From the NCBI GenBank assembly GCA_951799445.1, contig OX637295.1, forward strand, positions 1,488,001 to 1,552,000: a stretch of 64,000 nt of DNA, in the 5' to 3' direction. Made by a program: the position numbers and the translations under genes. Below are positions 1 through 14,200 of this stretch, one piece after another; position 1 is the first letter of the stretch; each line of letters begins with the position of its first letter. This stretch comes from Pseudisothecium myosuroides. Taxonomy: Eukaryota > Streptophyta > Bryopsida > Hypnales > Lembophyllaceae. Below the pieces are notes generated by a model that worked only from the letters and a program-made list of their open reading frames with translations, did not search any database and was not told the DNA's origin.

Positions 1-2973
1 CAGGGGGGTAGTTACTTATCTCTAGTAGGTTTTGGATATTTTCAACGATAATTTTTGAATTTTAAAGTGTTTATTATGCTTTCAACCTTGGTTCTACTTC
101 TCGTGTTTTTGCATGGTCCAACTTTGTTTGGCCTTCTGTATAGATGTTAAGAATTTTAATGCAATCGATTCATTTTTGGAGGGCAGTGTTGCAGGCACAA
201 ATCTAAAGACAATGCATAGGCTTTGTGTTGTGGCGTTTGGACCTATGATGTGAAAGATATTGAATTTCAAAGTTTTTTATGAATATAGAAATTAGAAAAT
301 TATTTTTGTTTATGATTTTAGAAATTAGAGAATTATTTTTGCTTTGATTTTGGTTGTGGCAATAATACAAGGTACACTAGTCCATATTAAAATATGATAT
401 TTCCAAAATAAAAACAAAAAATATTCCAAGCAGTTTGTGAGCTTTCAATTCGTCATTTGAGACTCATGATTTTTTTTTCTCACGAGTTTGAGTGTAGTTT
501 CATATACAAAAATCCCCCCCAAAAGTGTAAAATCAAATGAGGTATGTCACATGCCAATATAGCATTTGGTCCCTTATAGATTGTTTTTCCCCAAATAAAC
601 CCCATTCCCACTTGGACATAGGCTAAAACACAAAAATTTAGGTGAATAATAGAGTTAGGGTTAATCTGGCCCAAATAGACCAAACCTATAGTGCATATAA
701 CATCTTATGGCTAATATTGGTCTGAGGGAACACCATTGAGGTCCTAAGTCCATTCCTAAAGATAAATTTTATTTTTTCCATAATATCGAAGAAATAGCAA
801 AAAATCCAATTGTTGGCCTGTAGGAGTTACAAACTTAAGACGGACCTGTAGGAGGAATTTATGGATGGAATATGGTATTCTAAAGTGGAAATTACATTTG
901 AATTTCAACGGCGAAATAGGTTTGCCAAGATTCTTTTCTATGTGGAAGATTTCTTAGTTGCCGAAATTAAAAAGAGAAGGTGGAATTTGATACTCCTTTG
1001 ACCCTTGTGCAAAGTAAGAATATTAGTTTGCACATTCTTTGTGGAATTTCATGAAAGGTTCCATAAAAAAATTGAAATCTTTTGACTTACAGAAGATACC
1101 CTTTTGGATGGTCAACCACCCAAACCTACAATGGAAAATTCTTAGAAATTATCTAGGTTGCGATAAAATCTCACTTAAAAATTAGACTAGTTTTTTTATG
1201 CTAATAAGATGTTCCATCATGTTCTAAAACATTCCATTAGCCAGAAGTATCCAAACCGGCAAGATTCCCTGACAATTGGCAAAATTAAAGATTACGGTGG
1301 AGTTGACCGGCGTATCGAGAGCATATGAAATTGGAATGAGGTCAAAGGTAGGTCTTTTCTTACTCCCTTATACCTACTAAAGGGCCTAGGCTAATTATTT
1401 TTTTCAAGAAAGTCAAACTCCAAGATTTGAATTTTTTACCATTTTTTGGTGTTTAGTCAGTGATAGGTTTTGTTGAGTTTTTGAAGTTTGGCTAAGGGGC
1501 GGGTGGACGTGAAGACAAAAAATGGCCTTTTGAAGCCAATGGCATAATTGATTTTTGATTTGGAGTTAATCTCCAAAAGTTAAGAGTTTGAACCAACGTA
1601 AAAGTCAAAATTGTCAATTTAGGATGAAAATCATAAATTATAAGCTTACCACTAGGTAAAGAGAGGAGGGTGAGTATCCTTGGGAAGGTATATATGGGGG
1701 TTCATTTTCCTCTGACGACACCCTTTGTAGCCATATTTTGGCTCATTTTACACATTTTGATTCATTTAGTTGGATTTTGACCAATTAGACCAAGTTGTCA
1801 ATATTTTTGTGTTTTTGGAGCATTTCAAGTTTTGTTGTTGTTGTTTTTGAAGCTTCGTTTGAAGGACATTGGGGTCCCTTCAAAGTTGGCTCTTGTATAC
1901 ACTTGTTTGAGTTTATTATTAACTTATTGATGTTTGTACAAGTTCTTGAGTTTTTATTGAAGTTGGAAATTATTTTTATTTAAGTGTTGTATTAATTTTA
2001 AAGCAACCCCCCTTTATACCCTGGCGATGCCGCTTAGGGGATCTTTTGTGTGAAATTTTGAAGTGTTGTACTAATTTGTGTATTCTTGTTGTTGTACTAA
2101 CTTATTTTGTACTTATGCTTTTGTACTAATAAGTTGTTGTGCTATTGTAACAAGTATTGGACACTCGTAGTCTCATGTTATACAACAAAGCTTTGATTTC
2201 AAGTCCTAGAGGTGTTTCTATATTTTTAGTGATTTTTCAAAATACGACAAAGCTATGACTTCAAGTTTAAGAGGTGTTTCTATATTTTTAGTGATTCCCC
2301 CACATATGGCAAAGCTTTGATTTTGAATCGTATTTTTGCAAAGTCTAGTTTCCAAAATTTGGTGGAAAAAATGCAAGGTCTAGTCTTCAAAAATTAGCAT
2401 CAAAAGTGTTAAACTGCCTTAGGTTTATTACTAATTAAACAAAATTAAGCCTCCAAGTGTTGTTTCTTTACCACGAAAGGAAAAAATAGTCTTAGAAGGG
2501 TGACTTAGTGTTCAAAAGGCTCAAAAATTAGAAGTTGTAGGAGTATTTAAATTAGAATAATAAAAGGCCTGAACCCCCTTCAAAAAAGAATTGGAACCAG
2601 AACAAGAAAAGCTAGATTGCCAAAGCCCGAACTACCAAAAGTTGAACTGCCACCCAAACTACCAACTGCACGGGAGAGGGTTCCGGCCTATCCCAAGCTG
2701 CCACATGGCGGTGCCACCTATGAGTGTTTCTAACTCCACCTTTGAGTCAGAAAGTTGCACATGAGTTCTAGCGGTTGTTTGAGTGGAGATTTGCTTCTAG
2801 GTGTGTGATTCCTAATCAAGTGTTTGTCTTCCAAGCAATGGACACTTTTTGTTATTGTTTATCCTGTAAAATTCAACTGCTTTTAAGAAGCATTAATTGT
2901 TAAATGGTTAGCATGTTATAGTTAAATCAAATCATGAAGAGAAAACACAACCTAAGCTGAACTAAAATTGTAT
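1..2973. other. AT-rich spacer with a 62-bp tandem repeat
   Basis: I see no gene here; the open frames are short and low in complexity. Two things stand out. At about 2184-2330 a unit containing 'caaagct...ttcaag...gaggtgtttctatatttttagtga' occurs two and a half times with a 62-bp period (anchors at 2186, 2248 and 2310). At about 221-390 lies a segment resembling 56982-57110, so it is a dispersed repeat. The first bases of the window give no hint of a gene entering from the left. Confidence 0.6.
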
Positions 2974-3228
2974 CTACACAAAATAATGAAATTAGGTTGC
3001 CCCACACTAATTTCTCAACATTTGACACTATATAAATATTTTCAGTTATTGTACAAAAATTCTCTACTTTTAAATTGGGTCTTGTTGTAATTGAGACTTA
3101 TGAACCTCCATGTGTACAAATGGAAACATTTTTAGAAATATTTGTTGACTTTGATGGCTTCTACAATAATTTTCTTAATGTAAGGCAACCTAATTGTTAA
3201 TGCAACCTAATTTCACTATTTTGTGTAG
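2974..3228. mobile_element. 255-bp inverted-repeat element (MITE), family copy A
   Basis: The left end reads CTACACAAAATAATGAAATT followed by AGGTTGCC, and the right end is its inverted counterpart, ending in GTGTAG. No coding capacity is visible. A second copy with the same ends lies at 52159-52423, in the opposite orientation judging by which end carries the additional GGCAACCTAATTGTT block. No clear target-site duplication can be read, so the superfamily is open. Confidence 0.7.
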
Positions 3229-4919
3229 GTAAAGTGATAGAATATGACTTTCTTTTTCCAGAATGGTAAAGAAAGTTAGATTCTGAGATTCCTAGCAAAA
3301 GTTATTAAGGAATGAATTTCAATCCCTTACTTATGCTAAACTTCATCTACTAATCTAAAATAGCAAATTAACTCAAAATGACTCCAAACTTTAGGGTTAG
3401 ATTATTATTTCTCTTAACTACTGAATTTCTATGATTAATCCTAATTTTGACCTAATTGAAAAAATTTCATCCAAAATTAGTCTCAAACTTCATCCAAGTC
3501 TCTACCCTTCAAAATAAAGTATTTTTAAAAAATAAAAATGGATTTTGAAATCTTTATATATTCTTTGTAATCCAAAATTTAAGAGATTCTTTAAAGATTC
3601 TTTAAGTTTTAATTCCTAATTAATCCTAATTCTAATTTGTTATTCTAAAAATACTTCTACTTTTAACTTTTTAAAGGTAAATGACTTTGACTTTGATTTA
3701 AAATTTTAATTTAATCTAAATTTCTAAAAAAAATTAGATTCTTTTTAGTTTTTTTAGAATCTTTTAAGATTCTTTTGGATGAAAATCTTCAATTCTCATC
3801 AAATCAAAGTTCAATTGTTAGTAACTTCTTTATTTTTTTGATTATTTCTTAAGTGTGAGATGTTTTCGAAATCCTCTTAAAATTACCTATTGTTTTCTAA
3901 CTCTAATCTAAATTCAAAAACTCTGACCTAAGGACTGACTTCTAAATTCCTAACTTTGACTCTAATTTAAAAGCAAAGGCAATTCAAAAAGCAAAAGGAA
4001 AAACTAACATACCTCTGTGTCCAGTGTCGCCACAGTCCCGTCATCAGACATCACCAACATGATCATCTTGTAATACCCATCGTCCTCCATCATGTGCTCT
4101 GTCCGCCTATTTGGTGAATATTTGGGAATTAGAATGTTTGCAAAATCTTCCTTTCTACATTCCCTTTGCCTAAATTCCTATGAAAAAATTGCTAGTTTAA
4201 GTATTTAATTTCTTTTAATATTTAGGAATTAAATTAAATCCTTGGTGGTTTTAATTGGTTCATAAAACTAATTTTTAGATAAAAAAATTTCAAATCCCTA
4301 TTTCCATTTGGCCTTGATAATTCATTCAATTTATAAATTGGTTTTAAATATTAGGATTATCCAATTCTAATAGATTTTCTAATATATAGTTAATTTTGTT
4401 TGTTATTCATAAGTTTATTAATTTATTTGGATTATTCTAAGATATTTGTTGACTTTTGTCTTTTCTTATTTGGCTTATTAGGCCTAATAAAACTAAACTA
4501 AACCAACATTTGGCCAACTTATACCAACGGGAATCCTAATTAATGACAAAAGACCAAAATACTTCAATAGTGAAAAGAATAAAATCAAAGAATGATTCCA
4601 AAATGAATAATACGTGAATAGAAAAAAGAATAAAGACAAAGAACAAACCCACTTGAATAGTTAGATGCTTAGAAAATATTATTTTTTAATCCAAAATCCT
4701 TCTTGAAGCCGCCAACCTCCTGCTTCTTCTTCTTCCACCTAGTTCAATTCATTTCTTGGTTGTTATTTGAGAATGTGGCTATGAAGTGTTGAGAGTTGTG
4801 AATTTGTGTATGTGTAGTGAGCTTGAATTTCAAGAGTGACGAGCCAAAATTTAGGAAAAAGCAAACTTGGTAGTGTGGCGAGCAACGATTTGACCTTATT
4901 TTGTTTGATTTTTATTTCA
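3229..4919. other. AT-rich spacer, no gene seen
   Basis: This is low-complexity AT-rich sequence dominated by 'ctaatttt' and 'gattcttt' type runs. A slightly less AT-rich patch at 4015-4110 and a short CTTCTT-rich run near 4715-4740 are the only departures. No supported gene, RNA or element ends are visible. Confidence 0.5.
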
Positions 4920-5282
4920 ATGCACTACAAGGGAAAGGGGGAACTAAATCACAAATTTCAGTCAAGAAAAGCATGTTGAAAGGACTTGAGCTTTCAGTAC
5001 TCTCTGTTAAAAAAGTTGTGTCTAGGACAACCCTGAAAATACCTTACTAAACGGTTAGCGCGTGTCTTTTGATGCAAAACAGTCCTGACTTATACAATCT
5101 GAACTTCCTCACATGGAAATGAAGTAAGAGTAATGTGATTTTGTAATTTTTTACTTTGTTCCCATACTGCACAGTTGGCAATATATAGAAACGACATGTG
5201 GAGGTAGTTGATTAATAACGTGCACTGTTGCAGTTTTAGGGTATTTCACGTGGTCCAACCAAGAGGCCTTCATTCACCAAAC

Positions 5283-5412
5283 TAGGTCTATACGCTTTTC
5301 AGTGCAAATTCAAGTTTACTGTAATTGCTTCTTGCTTTTACATAGGTCTGTACGCTTTTCAGTGCAAATTCAAGTTTATTGTAATTAATACTTGCTTTTT
5401 ACATAGGTCATA
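5283..5412. repeat. Subterminal tandem repeat, 60-bp unit, two copies plus a partial third
   Basis: A unit starting 'taggtctrtacgcttttcag' occurs at 5283 and 5343, and a truncated start ('taggtc') recurs at 5404. It lies about 360 bp inside the left end of the CACTA element. Known CACTA elements carry short subterminal motifs bound by the ORF1 (TNPA-type) protein; that this repeat has such a role is inference. Confidence 0.75.
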
Positions 5413-5749
5413 ACGGTCTCTTCCCAGAAAGAATACTTGAAATTATTGAAGCTTCCGCCATGTCATGTCACTAGAACTGCATTGCAGTCACTGTGACAGT
5501 CTATGCACACAAGCATAGTGACCTGGCAATAACACTACCTCAGAGCTGCACCCACACTTCTCACACTCAAACAAGCCACTAAACCACTTTCTGAAAACAA
5601 ACAAATTGCGTACATACATATGGGGCCGGTACCTGTACATTGCCCTATTCCAAATCTATGCTGCCACTGCCGAAGGATTTGCCTCCGGCTGGTTTTGCCT
5701 GTGAACCTACTAATTTGCTGTGAAGAGCATTCATGTTGTTCCCCACTAT

Positions 5750-8700
5750 TCAAATGTGCAGGATGCTATGCAGAAGGCTGTCTGGCCATACAATAGTTTG
5801 ACCACATGCTTCCTTCACGGTTTGCTGTTTCACTTGATGTGCCCACCCTGTAGGAATGGGACATGCTTCACTCGCAGCATTGCTCGTGTAGGAAGTTATT
5901 TTGACAGCGCGCCATCCTTTTGGTATGACCTTCCTCGCATGCTTTGTCCCTGCTAACGCCATGACAATGCCCTTTGCAAGCTCTTTCTTCTTTCCGCCAA
6001 TGATTGCATACATTCGAACAACCTCTCCACAGTCCATCTGAATTCATGAACATCAGTCAAAATTCCCTCCCTTTAGTACGTACATAGAAAAATTATTCCC
6101 ATCTTCACATACATTTACCATTCCTCTAATTTCAAAAAGCATAGTCGTCAAAGAAACAGAGTCGAACATGCAATAACACAAATTTTTTAGACATAGCCTG
6201 CACTATGTTTTTGCAATGATCTGATTATGGAGTCAGTTTACGGATATTCTCTCTAGGACAGTAACTCCTTGCCGTGACCACCAACGACAAGCACCGCCAA
6301 CTGCACTATGTCTTGTTCATAATTCCGACGGATTCATAAAACTCTCTGCACTCAACCAATGTCGATCTCCTCTTTGTGTGGCATTCACCTTCTTTCCATA
6401 TATTGGCCCCCTGGATGTACAAGATTCAAACGCCCTGCTACGATGTATCTAATGGAAGCAAAATAATATTATACCAGGACCGATCAATAGTACCTACCCT
6501 TCACCTACAATAGAATAATTATGCAATACAGTGAAAGAACTTACCTCAGTGTTGTCGAGGTTGTTCGGATTCACTTCTCGTAACAACTTGTAGAACAACG
6601 ACGAGTTCGAGTCCTCTGTTCCTGGCTCCTCCTTCACCTGCACTGTCGGGTCCATTTCAGTTCTATTTTTTCCCGCACGGACTTTTTTACCACCCACTTC
6701 CTCCCCTTGCACAAGCTTCATGTTCTCTTTCGACTCGTCAGAACCTGAAAACAAATGCAAGCCCGGCTCCAAACTTAAATAAACTTTTATTCAGACTCCG
6801 GGACCACTCCAAGACTTTTGATACCTGCTTTCCCCAGTACGGGATCGAATCTTCTGAAACCTGAGTTTAAACTGACACGAATCATGTTATTCTTCTCCTC
6901 CACTTGAAAACAAGAAAGTTCAAAAGACAACAAGGACTTCCTTCATGAAATCAATCATCTTAATAGATGTCTTAACCTCTTTTTAAACATACGCACTGTT
7001 TTGTCACGCACTATTACACTGTGCTCCTATACGTCAAACCAAAACACCCGGCTTCTTGTCCACGTCTTAAAAATTTATCTTAAATCTCCTCGACACTACC
7101 CTCGGCTCACTTCATGTGTGACCGCCTATGACTGAGTGTGCCATCATTGTCAATTCTCCACACATGTCAGAAGCATTGTCACTTAGTCATGTTTTTTTCC
7201 CCAACATCCATCCGATTTTCACAAATTATTAAAGTACTTACAAAATAGCCAAGCACTGACCGCTCTCATAACTGTCTACTACATTTGAATTTTAAGTTTT
7301 TAAAGACACTGGAAACCTCACTATACAATGGGAAGTGAAAGATTAAAGCTGCCTACCTGTCACAGATACATTCAGCACGTTGAGTTGACCAACAATTTTT
7401 TCAGAAGCTTTCACTCCATCATCCTCAGAACGAAAACCGCCCTACACACAAGAAATAGCACTTCTCCAAACATACGTCAGTCATTGTTGCATTCCAAGCC
7501 TCCCCTTCCCAAATGAACTGAACATGCCACTACACTAGCGACTACAGTGCCTACAATTACACGAAAACCATTAATGGTATCACTCGTCCTGTGCTTCTAG
7601 CCCACAACGGTTGAATTGAACCTCAAAACATACGAGAAAACCAGCCCAACCAATTAAGAATGAACAAATAGCTTAATGCACATTCTCCTACAATTTGATG
7701 CCACATATGATTTCGGATAGAGGTTACCTCTCTGGATTTCTGCAAGCGCAACAATTCAGTTTGAAGACTTCGTATGCGTGTATCGACATCTTCTCTATCC
7801 AATACGACTGAGCCACTGTCGCATACTGCGTTTGGGCTTCTCCTGCCGAACTCCTGTTCGGCAGCCTGCCACTGAAATTCGTTAAATGAAGCACCAAGTC
7901 AAAAAATTATAACCACAAAACCACACATATAGATGTCATCACATAAGAAATTCGTAGGCTACCATGACAAACAAATAGAACATAACGATAGGCAGTTCGA
8001 CAACGTCCGTGCTACTACCGATGGCCTGTTCCTTCCCTGTATACCCAGTACCAGTAGTGACATACATGAAAACCGTTTAGCAATTAATACTCGAATTCAC
8101 TGGACTCCGGTCATGCTTTCATTAAACGCACAATCATGCTTGTAAACCATTTCAAAAAACCGAAATTCAATTGGAGACCCAACATAACAACTTCATAAAT
8201 AGCTTACAAATCCCCTAAAGTACTAGAATTTTTCTTCTCAAAATGACATGTAAAACAACAAACAACGTTTTGTCTACAACATTTCTATTCCCCTCACTTG
8301 AACAATTAAAACAATTTACCTCCAGCAGCAGCAACGACTGAGCGGCTCCTCCTTCATCTGCAGTTACTTTATCTTTCCCTTTACCTGTGGATTGCGTCGT
8401 GTTACATAACATGCTCTGTTTCGGAGATGTCTTCATTATATCCTTAACCTTCTCCCAATGAGAGGGACTTAATTCGTCTGGTTTCTTACCATCTCCTTTT
8501 TTCTTGCATTTGTACTTCAACTGCATCTTCCGGTTTCTCATGAATTTCGTTGCAGCTTTCTCGAACATCTCCCTGGACCTATGGACATACCCCTCAAATT
8601 CCCACTCTTTCTCCAGTGCATGCCAAATGCTATCCACTACTTGCTTTGGATGGTGGTTGATATTGTCCATAGTTGGATCCAATCTTCCACACTGCCCCCG

Positions 8701-10419
8701 CACTGCCGCCCTCCACTAATGCTTGTGGATTCCTTGAGCTCTACCTGTCCCGTCCACGTGTATCACATACGGTAACTTGCGAACTGCTTTGCGATTATTT
8801 GTAGGCTCCTTGGCCCTCCTCACTCGAGACCTGTTTAGGCGTCGTGTTCTCACGGATTTCTGCTGCGGCGTTTCATTTTCCACAACCGGAAACTCCTCCT
8901 GCGAATCAAACCCCTCTCCCGCAGACGTCCTCATGATCTGCAGCGTTTTTGTCCGTCTTGCCTCCGATTTGTTGAAAGACGATTCTTTCCAAGTGCTTGG
9001 AGGTCGAAATGCTTCGGTCGTGAATAAAGGACTCCCACTGGATGTACCTTGACCATTAGAAAGCAAAGGACTTGAAGGTCCCAAGAGCACCGCCGTGGAC
9101 TGAAATACAACGCGGGATATCAGTTCCTCGAAGTTCAAACCAAATGGAAAAGGTGTTTGCGTCCGTCCCATCTCAGAAGCTCCAGCACTGGAGCCCTCTC
9201 CCGCCGTCATCTTCGAAAAGTCAGTGTCCATCGGATTCACAGTCAATCCTTTTGTTCCACCGACGTCCAAGTCAACGTGGACTTCGTAAAAATTGTCAAA
9301 GGATGCATCTGTAGAGTATTCGTCTGCCACGCTCTCATACTCTTCCATATTCTTCATGCAAAATCATGAAGTCAAGGAAACCAGGAACTCAGAATCAGTT
9401 TCAATTTGAACTTACAACTCCGACGCCTTGTTCTTACGCCTAACAAAGTGTGCAATTATTTAAACAAATGTTCAGTGTTCCTGTCAATGACTACAGCAAG
9501 TAAGGTACCTCATCGTCTTCACGTTCCATTTCAGCTCCTTTCTCTGTCTTCATACCTCGCTCCCATTGTTGCCGTCCTGCACGTAAGGGTGCCGCCTCAA
9601 TTGAAGCAGTTTTCGTCGCTCGGGCTTCAGGAACATGCATGTACGATTTTTGCAAAGCCGCTAACCTGGAACTTCGACGGGGATGGTTATCCTCCTTTTT
9701 TTTAAGCCTACGACTTACGCCAACCTTGTGTTCGACTTTCTCTTCCACTCTGCAAAAGAGTAGATGATATTGTTAGACGACGGCTGGTCAGGACGTCACC
9801 TCTAAAAATAGTATTCTGACATACAAGAATCTCTTTTGTGATCGACTCCACGTAATGCCATAAATGAAACCTATGATATTTTCACAAGTGGAATTCTCAT
9901 TCCAACTTTCCAGCCTTGTTAGCCGTCACCATTGTCAACCCAGTCAGCAATCACCAATAAAACGAATATATTATTGCACACCTCCAATGGGGTGCTACAA
10001 TCAGTGTCCTGCCATTAATACACAACCTGAATCTCATACCTGCAATACGGCTGATCGTCCATCTTTTTAACTTGGGCAACTCTTATGAAGTACAATTAAA
10101 AAAACCTCCTACGGACCTACTCTGCATTACAAATTTCCTCACAACGATGTCTCCAGCCCCGCACATTCTACATTGTTTCTCAATTCGCAATGAAGATCAG
10201 TCCTCCGACTTAAGAGTTTAGAGACATCTACAAGATCAGTTTATAAAAAAAATTGGAAAAAACTGAAAGAGATGCATTTCCCCATGATTTTTTCTGAAAT
10301 TCTACAATAATCTTTCACCTTGATTGCCCTAATCCCAGGAAGCGCATCATACTCTCGTTCCTCTCGACGTTTTTTTTCCTCAGCTCCTCGTACAAGTTGC
10401 TTCCGTCTCCACATGCCAT
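5750..10419 (-). CDS. CACTA ORF1 protein (Transposase_24 / Ptta-En-Spm type), interrupted by one stop codon
   Basis: This is the second protein of the element; in En/Spm the protein in this position binds the subterminal repeats and assists the tnp2 transposase. My model reads right to left: 10419-10319 (M-A-C-G start, then the family-typical YEELRKKNVERNESMMRFLG), 9749-9509 (RRSSRLAALQKS, a hallmark of these proteins), an exon from about 9357 down to 8320, then 7871-7728 (coiled coil ending LQTELLRLQKSRE), 7441-7357, 6744-6545 and 6038-5750. The stretch at about 8640-8400 (RSREMFEKAATKFMRNRK, then SPSHWEKV) is the Transposase_24 region. The C-terminus has ACGQTIVWPDSLL, like the '.G..i.WP..l' ending of plant relatives. 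Intron phases agree from 8320 to the stop; a small exon between 9509 and 9357 is unresolved. A TAG at 8718-8716 interrupts an otherwise continuous frame (GIHKH, stop, WRAAVRG), so the copy may be inactive unless the stop is removed by splicing. Confidence 0.8.
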
Positions 10420-11286
10420 TCCGAACGAGTAAGGGCACTGTTCAAAAGACACAAAACCAGCTAAATGAGTTCCTATTTCTCGCCTACGCAATCCATCCTG
10501 TAATCACTTCAACAAAAATTCTTTAATACAATGCGAACTTTTTTTAAGAATGAACTTAGCACTTACGACCGCTGGAGTTTCAAAAACTTGGTACAAATCC
10601 TTGCACGAAACCGTCCACAATTCGAAACTTCATAAGCTGAGAACGATGTTACGCTGCAGCAGCCTTGCCCATGGTTATCTTCTTCTAGAAAACTAGCGAC
10701 ATTGGTGCTCGGCATATGCTTCCATGCAGTCAGTGGGCCCATCGAGAGAAATTATAAATTACAAGTACACCGCAATAATGCAGTACGACCACGTGGACAA
10801 AAGCGCTGAATGACGTCATGAATATACATTTGAGTACACTCTCTGTTTTCCTAGGGTTTCCGGCAAGCCACTCTCTGTCGAAATAGAATTTCTAGGATTT
10901 CCGAAAGTGATGGTGGAAGAGATTAGGAAAACAAGGGTTCCTAGGAATTATAGGGAATTCGAAAGAAGGCTATCTCGCACAACTTTTGGACGTAATCTGT
11001 CAATGGCAGTAGTCGGGCATTACAGTGCAGAGGACTGACCCCTATCTAGGGTTTCATGCGAACAATTGTAGCTATCCTGGCGAGCTTCAGGAGCGACAGA
11101 AGTCCTTCTTCTCGAAATTCTTAGCCTAGAAATTGTCACCCCCTCTCGCTTTTGTGTTTGATTTCAAACTAGCTGTACGACTATGAGGGATTCAACACAC
11201 AATCCACAAAAATCGACTTTGTCAGATACAAGTTCCGTAGAACTCTAGGATTTCTTTGCCATTTGAATCTCCGGCAACGCTCTCAG
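10420..11286. promoter_or_regulatory. Divergent intergenic region between ORF1 and tnp2
   Basis: About 870 bp separates the proposed ORF1 start on the minus strand from the first ATG of the tnp2 unit on the plus strand. No significant open frame is present. Whatever drives the two genes must lie here, so it is presumably a bidirectional promoter; I cannot point to a specific TATA box with confidence. The assignment rests on gene orientation only. Confidence 0.45.
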
Positions 11287-14200
11287 ATGAAAACGACGGG
11301 ATTAAGAGCAACAAAGACCGGCGCACAGTCTTCTACTGCAAGTGAGCATCAAAAACAGGTCGACATTGAAAACGAGGACGTCATGAACCAGACCAGAACA
11401 ACGCAGGATGACCGATTCTCACCTCTCGCGATGACTCTCAATGCACTGGAGCGGTCCCGCGCCAACGAACGACTTCTGGAGCATTACAAGTGCCCTGCAC
11501 TCAGTGCAAGGGCGGAGGACGGCCTATTCTGCGACTTAGCATAGAAACTCATCTACGAAGACATGGAAGAGACCCGGCTTTAACGCATTCAATGCTGGTT
11601 CGTTCTTTCAAAACTTTGTCTATGCTGAATTCATGGTTACTACTGCTTCTTATTACGTAGTCAACTGTTTTCGTCAATCCTAGACTGTAAAATTAGTTTT
11701 GCAACTCCAATCCCTAAGCAAGTTTCCCACATGATTTAGAGCAACTACTTCGCCGCCTACACTACCAAATATGCATGTAAACGATGTTGGGCCACCTTCT
11801 TTTTTCACATCCGTTTCAAACTTTCCTTTTATTTTTGTGGAGACTCCTACAGCCAAGCCTATACATCGCTTCACTTAATAAAATAGACTCATCCTAAACT
11901 AGTCACAAAGTCAGACGTTCTGTTTTCTTCGTGTAAATACAGGGTACTCAAATTATTGACAATCCATAGATCCAGAGAATACTACTTCGCTCTTATTTCT
12001 GACGATGACTATGTCCCTTTCATTAATTGATTTGAAGTGTAAGACCTCACTTTCTCCATTTCAACGGAAAACAATTACATGTTTGCCATACTTTGTTCCA
12101 GTATACATAATGCCTTTGTCATCATGTTCACAGCTTGAGGATTCAAACTTCCCTGATTTCAACGTTCATCACCGGCATAACGACAATGCGGATAATGACG
12201 ATTTGGAGCACGAAAGCACAAAGCAAACCGTGGACGAGGAATTTGACTTCCAAAGAATGGCACGAGACTGGTTCACTGAAGTTGACGATAGGAGAGGAAG
12301 CTTCTCGAGTGACAAGGAGATGCAAGACGAGGGAAACAAAGAACAACTGGAAGAGAACGAAATTAACGCAAATCCAAATATGGAGGAATGGCTGAAAGAC
12401 AGTCAAGTACCTCTGTATGACGGTTCAAAACTTTCCTCTTTAGCGTGTGTACTGGTTCTCATGAACTTGGCGCATCTTCATAATGTTAGTAACTCTTTCA
12501 TGGATGAGCTATTCTCCTTCCTCAGACTGGATATGCTTCCCTCCTGCAATTCATTACCGAGAAATTGTCATGAAGCGCGTCGGTTCATTGACCGTTTGGG
12601 CCTTTCGTTCAATACCATTCATGCTTGTCAAAATGGGTGCGTACTATTCTGGAAAGATAGAGCTACTTTGTTGAAATGCCTGAAGTGCAGTTCTCCTCGA
12701 TATGTAGTGGGAAGCTCTTCAATTCCAGTTAAAGTACTCCGACATTTTCCTTTAATCCCCAGGCTTCTGAGAATGTATCGATGCCGTGACATTGCTACAC
12801 TGATGACATGGCATGAAGTGAATTCGTTAAAGGATGGAAAAGTTAGATCTCCACTCGACAGTCCTGCATGGAAAGAGGTCAAGAAGATTGATAATCAATT
12901 TTTTGAAGAAAGTCGGAATGTGAAACTTGGATTAGCTCTAGATGGCATGAATCCATTTGCAGATAAATCTACAAGGCATTCCACGTGGCCGGTTTTTCTT
13001 CTCAATTACAATCTACCGGGGTGGATGGTCACTAAACGTTTCTTTGTAATGTTGTCACTTTTGATACCAGGGAAGGAGTCCGTAAAGTCAGCTAATGTAG
13101 ATGTGTACTTGGAACCTTTAGTGGACAATCTTCTTCTTCTGTGGGATGGAGTGCCGGCAGTAGACATGTTTGCTACTCCACGTCCCAAATCTTTCATGCT
13201 ACGAGGAATTCTACTTTGGACAATCCACGATTACCCAGCTTATGGCTTAATCTCTGGATGTGCAACAAAAGGATATCAAGGATGCCCTATATGTGGTCCT
13301 CATGTTGATTCAAGGTTTTCTAAAAGTTTGAGGAAAAACATTTTTCAAGGACACCGTCGTTACCTTCCAAGTACTCACCCTTTCAGATTTATGAGTGACT
13401 CTTTCAACGGAGGACAAGAACATCGTTCCAGGCCTCCTCAAGTCTCCGGCAGTGAACACCGGCGAAGGGGAGAAGGTAGGGAGAGGTGGATCCACGCAGG
13501 GGGTAAAGCGGGCAGTGATAACGACCCTGTGAAACGAAATGGAGTTAAGCGACATTCTGTGCTATTCAAACTGCCTTACTGGGAGGTCAAAGACTATGCC
13601 CTTGAACAAAATGGATTTGAACTCTGTACGCATGCCTTTGTACTTATAGATTGAAATCATTTGTCCTCATTCACATTCTGAAACATTGTTTATCAGAAGT
13701 CGTTCTTGTGCTATACCATGTTAGAATTCATTTTTGCTAAATTTAATTTTTTGTCTTCCTTTCTGCTCCTCTTCCTTGCAGCGACTTCTCATCAGGCATG
13801 TACTTGATGTCATGCACTGTGAGAAGAATATAGCCGAGAACCTTCTATGTACTCTACTTGGGATGAAGGACGGGCCATCGGTTCACAAGGATATGAAGGA
13901 GTCGGGTTGCAAAAGGTCACTGCACATGAGGGAAGTGAGACCCCCCCAAACAGGTTTCCATGTTCCTCCAGCGCCATACATCTTGACAGCTGAGAATAAG
14001 AAGACACTCATTGAGAGACTCAGGAACTTGAGGACTCCTACTAGATTAATGTCGAATTTAAAATCAAAAATTGACGTGGATGGATCGATGCATGGGTTGA
14101 AGAGCCATGATTATCATGTGCTACTTCAATATGTTCTCCCTGTTTGTCTTCGTGGCTTATTGCCAGACCGAGTGATGAAAACCGTTGTAGGTTTGAGCCA

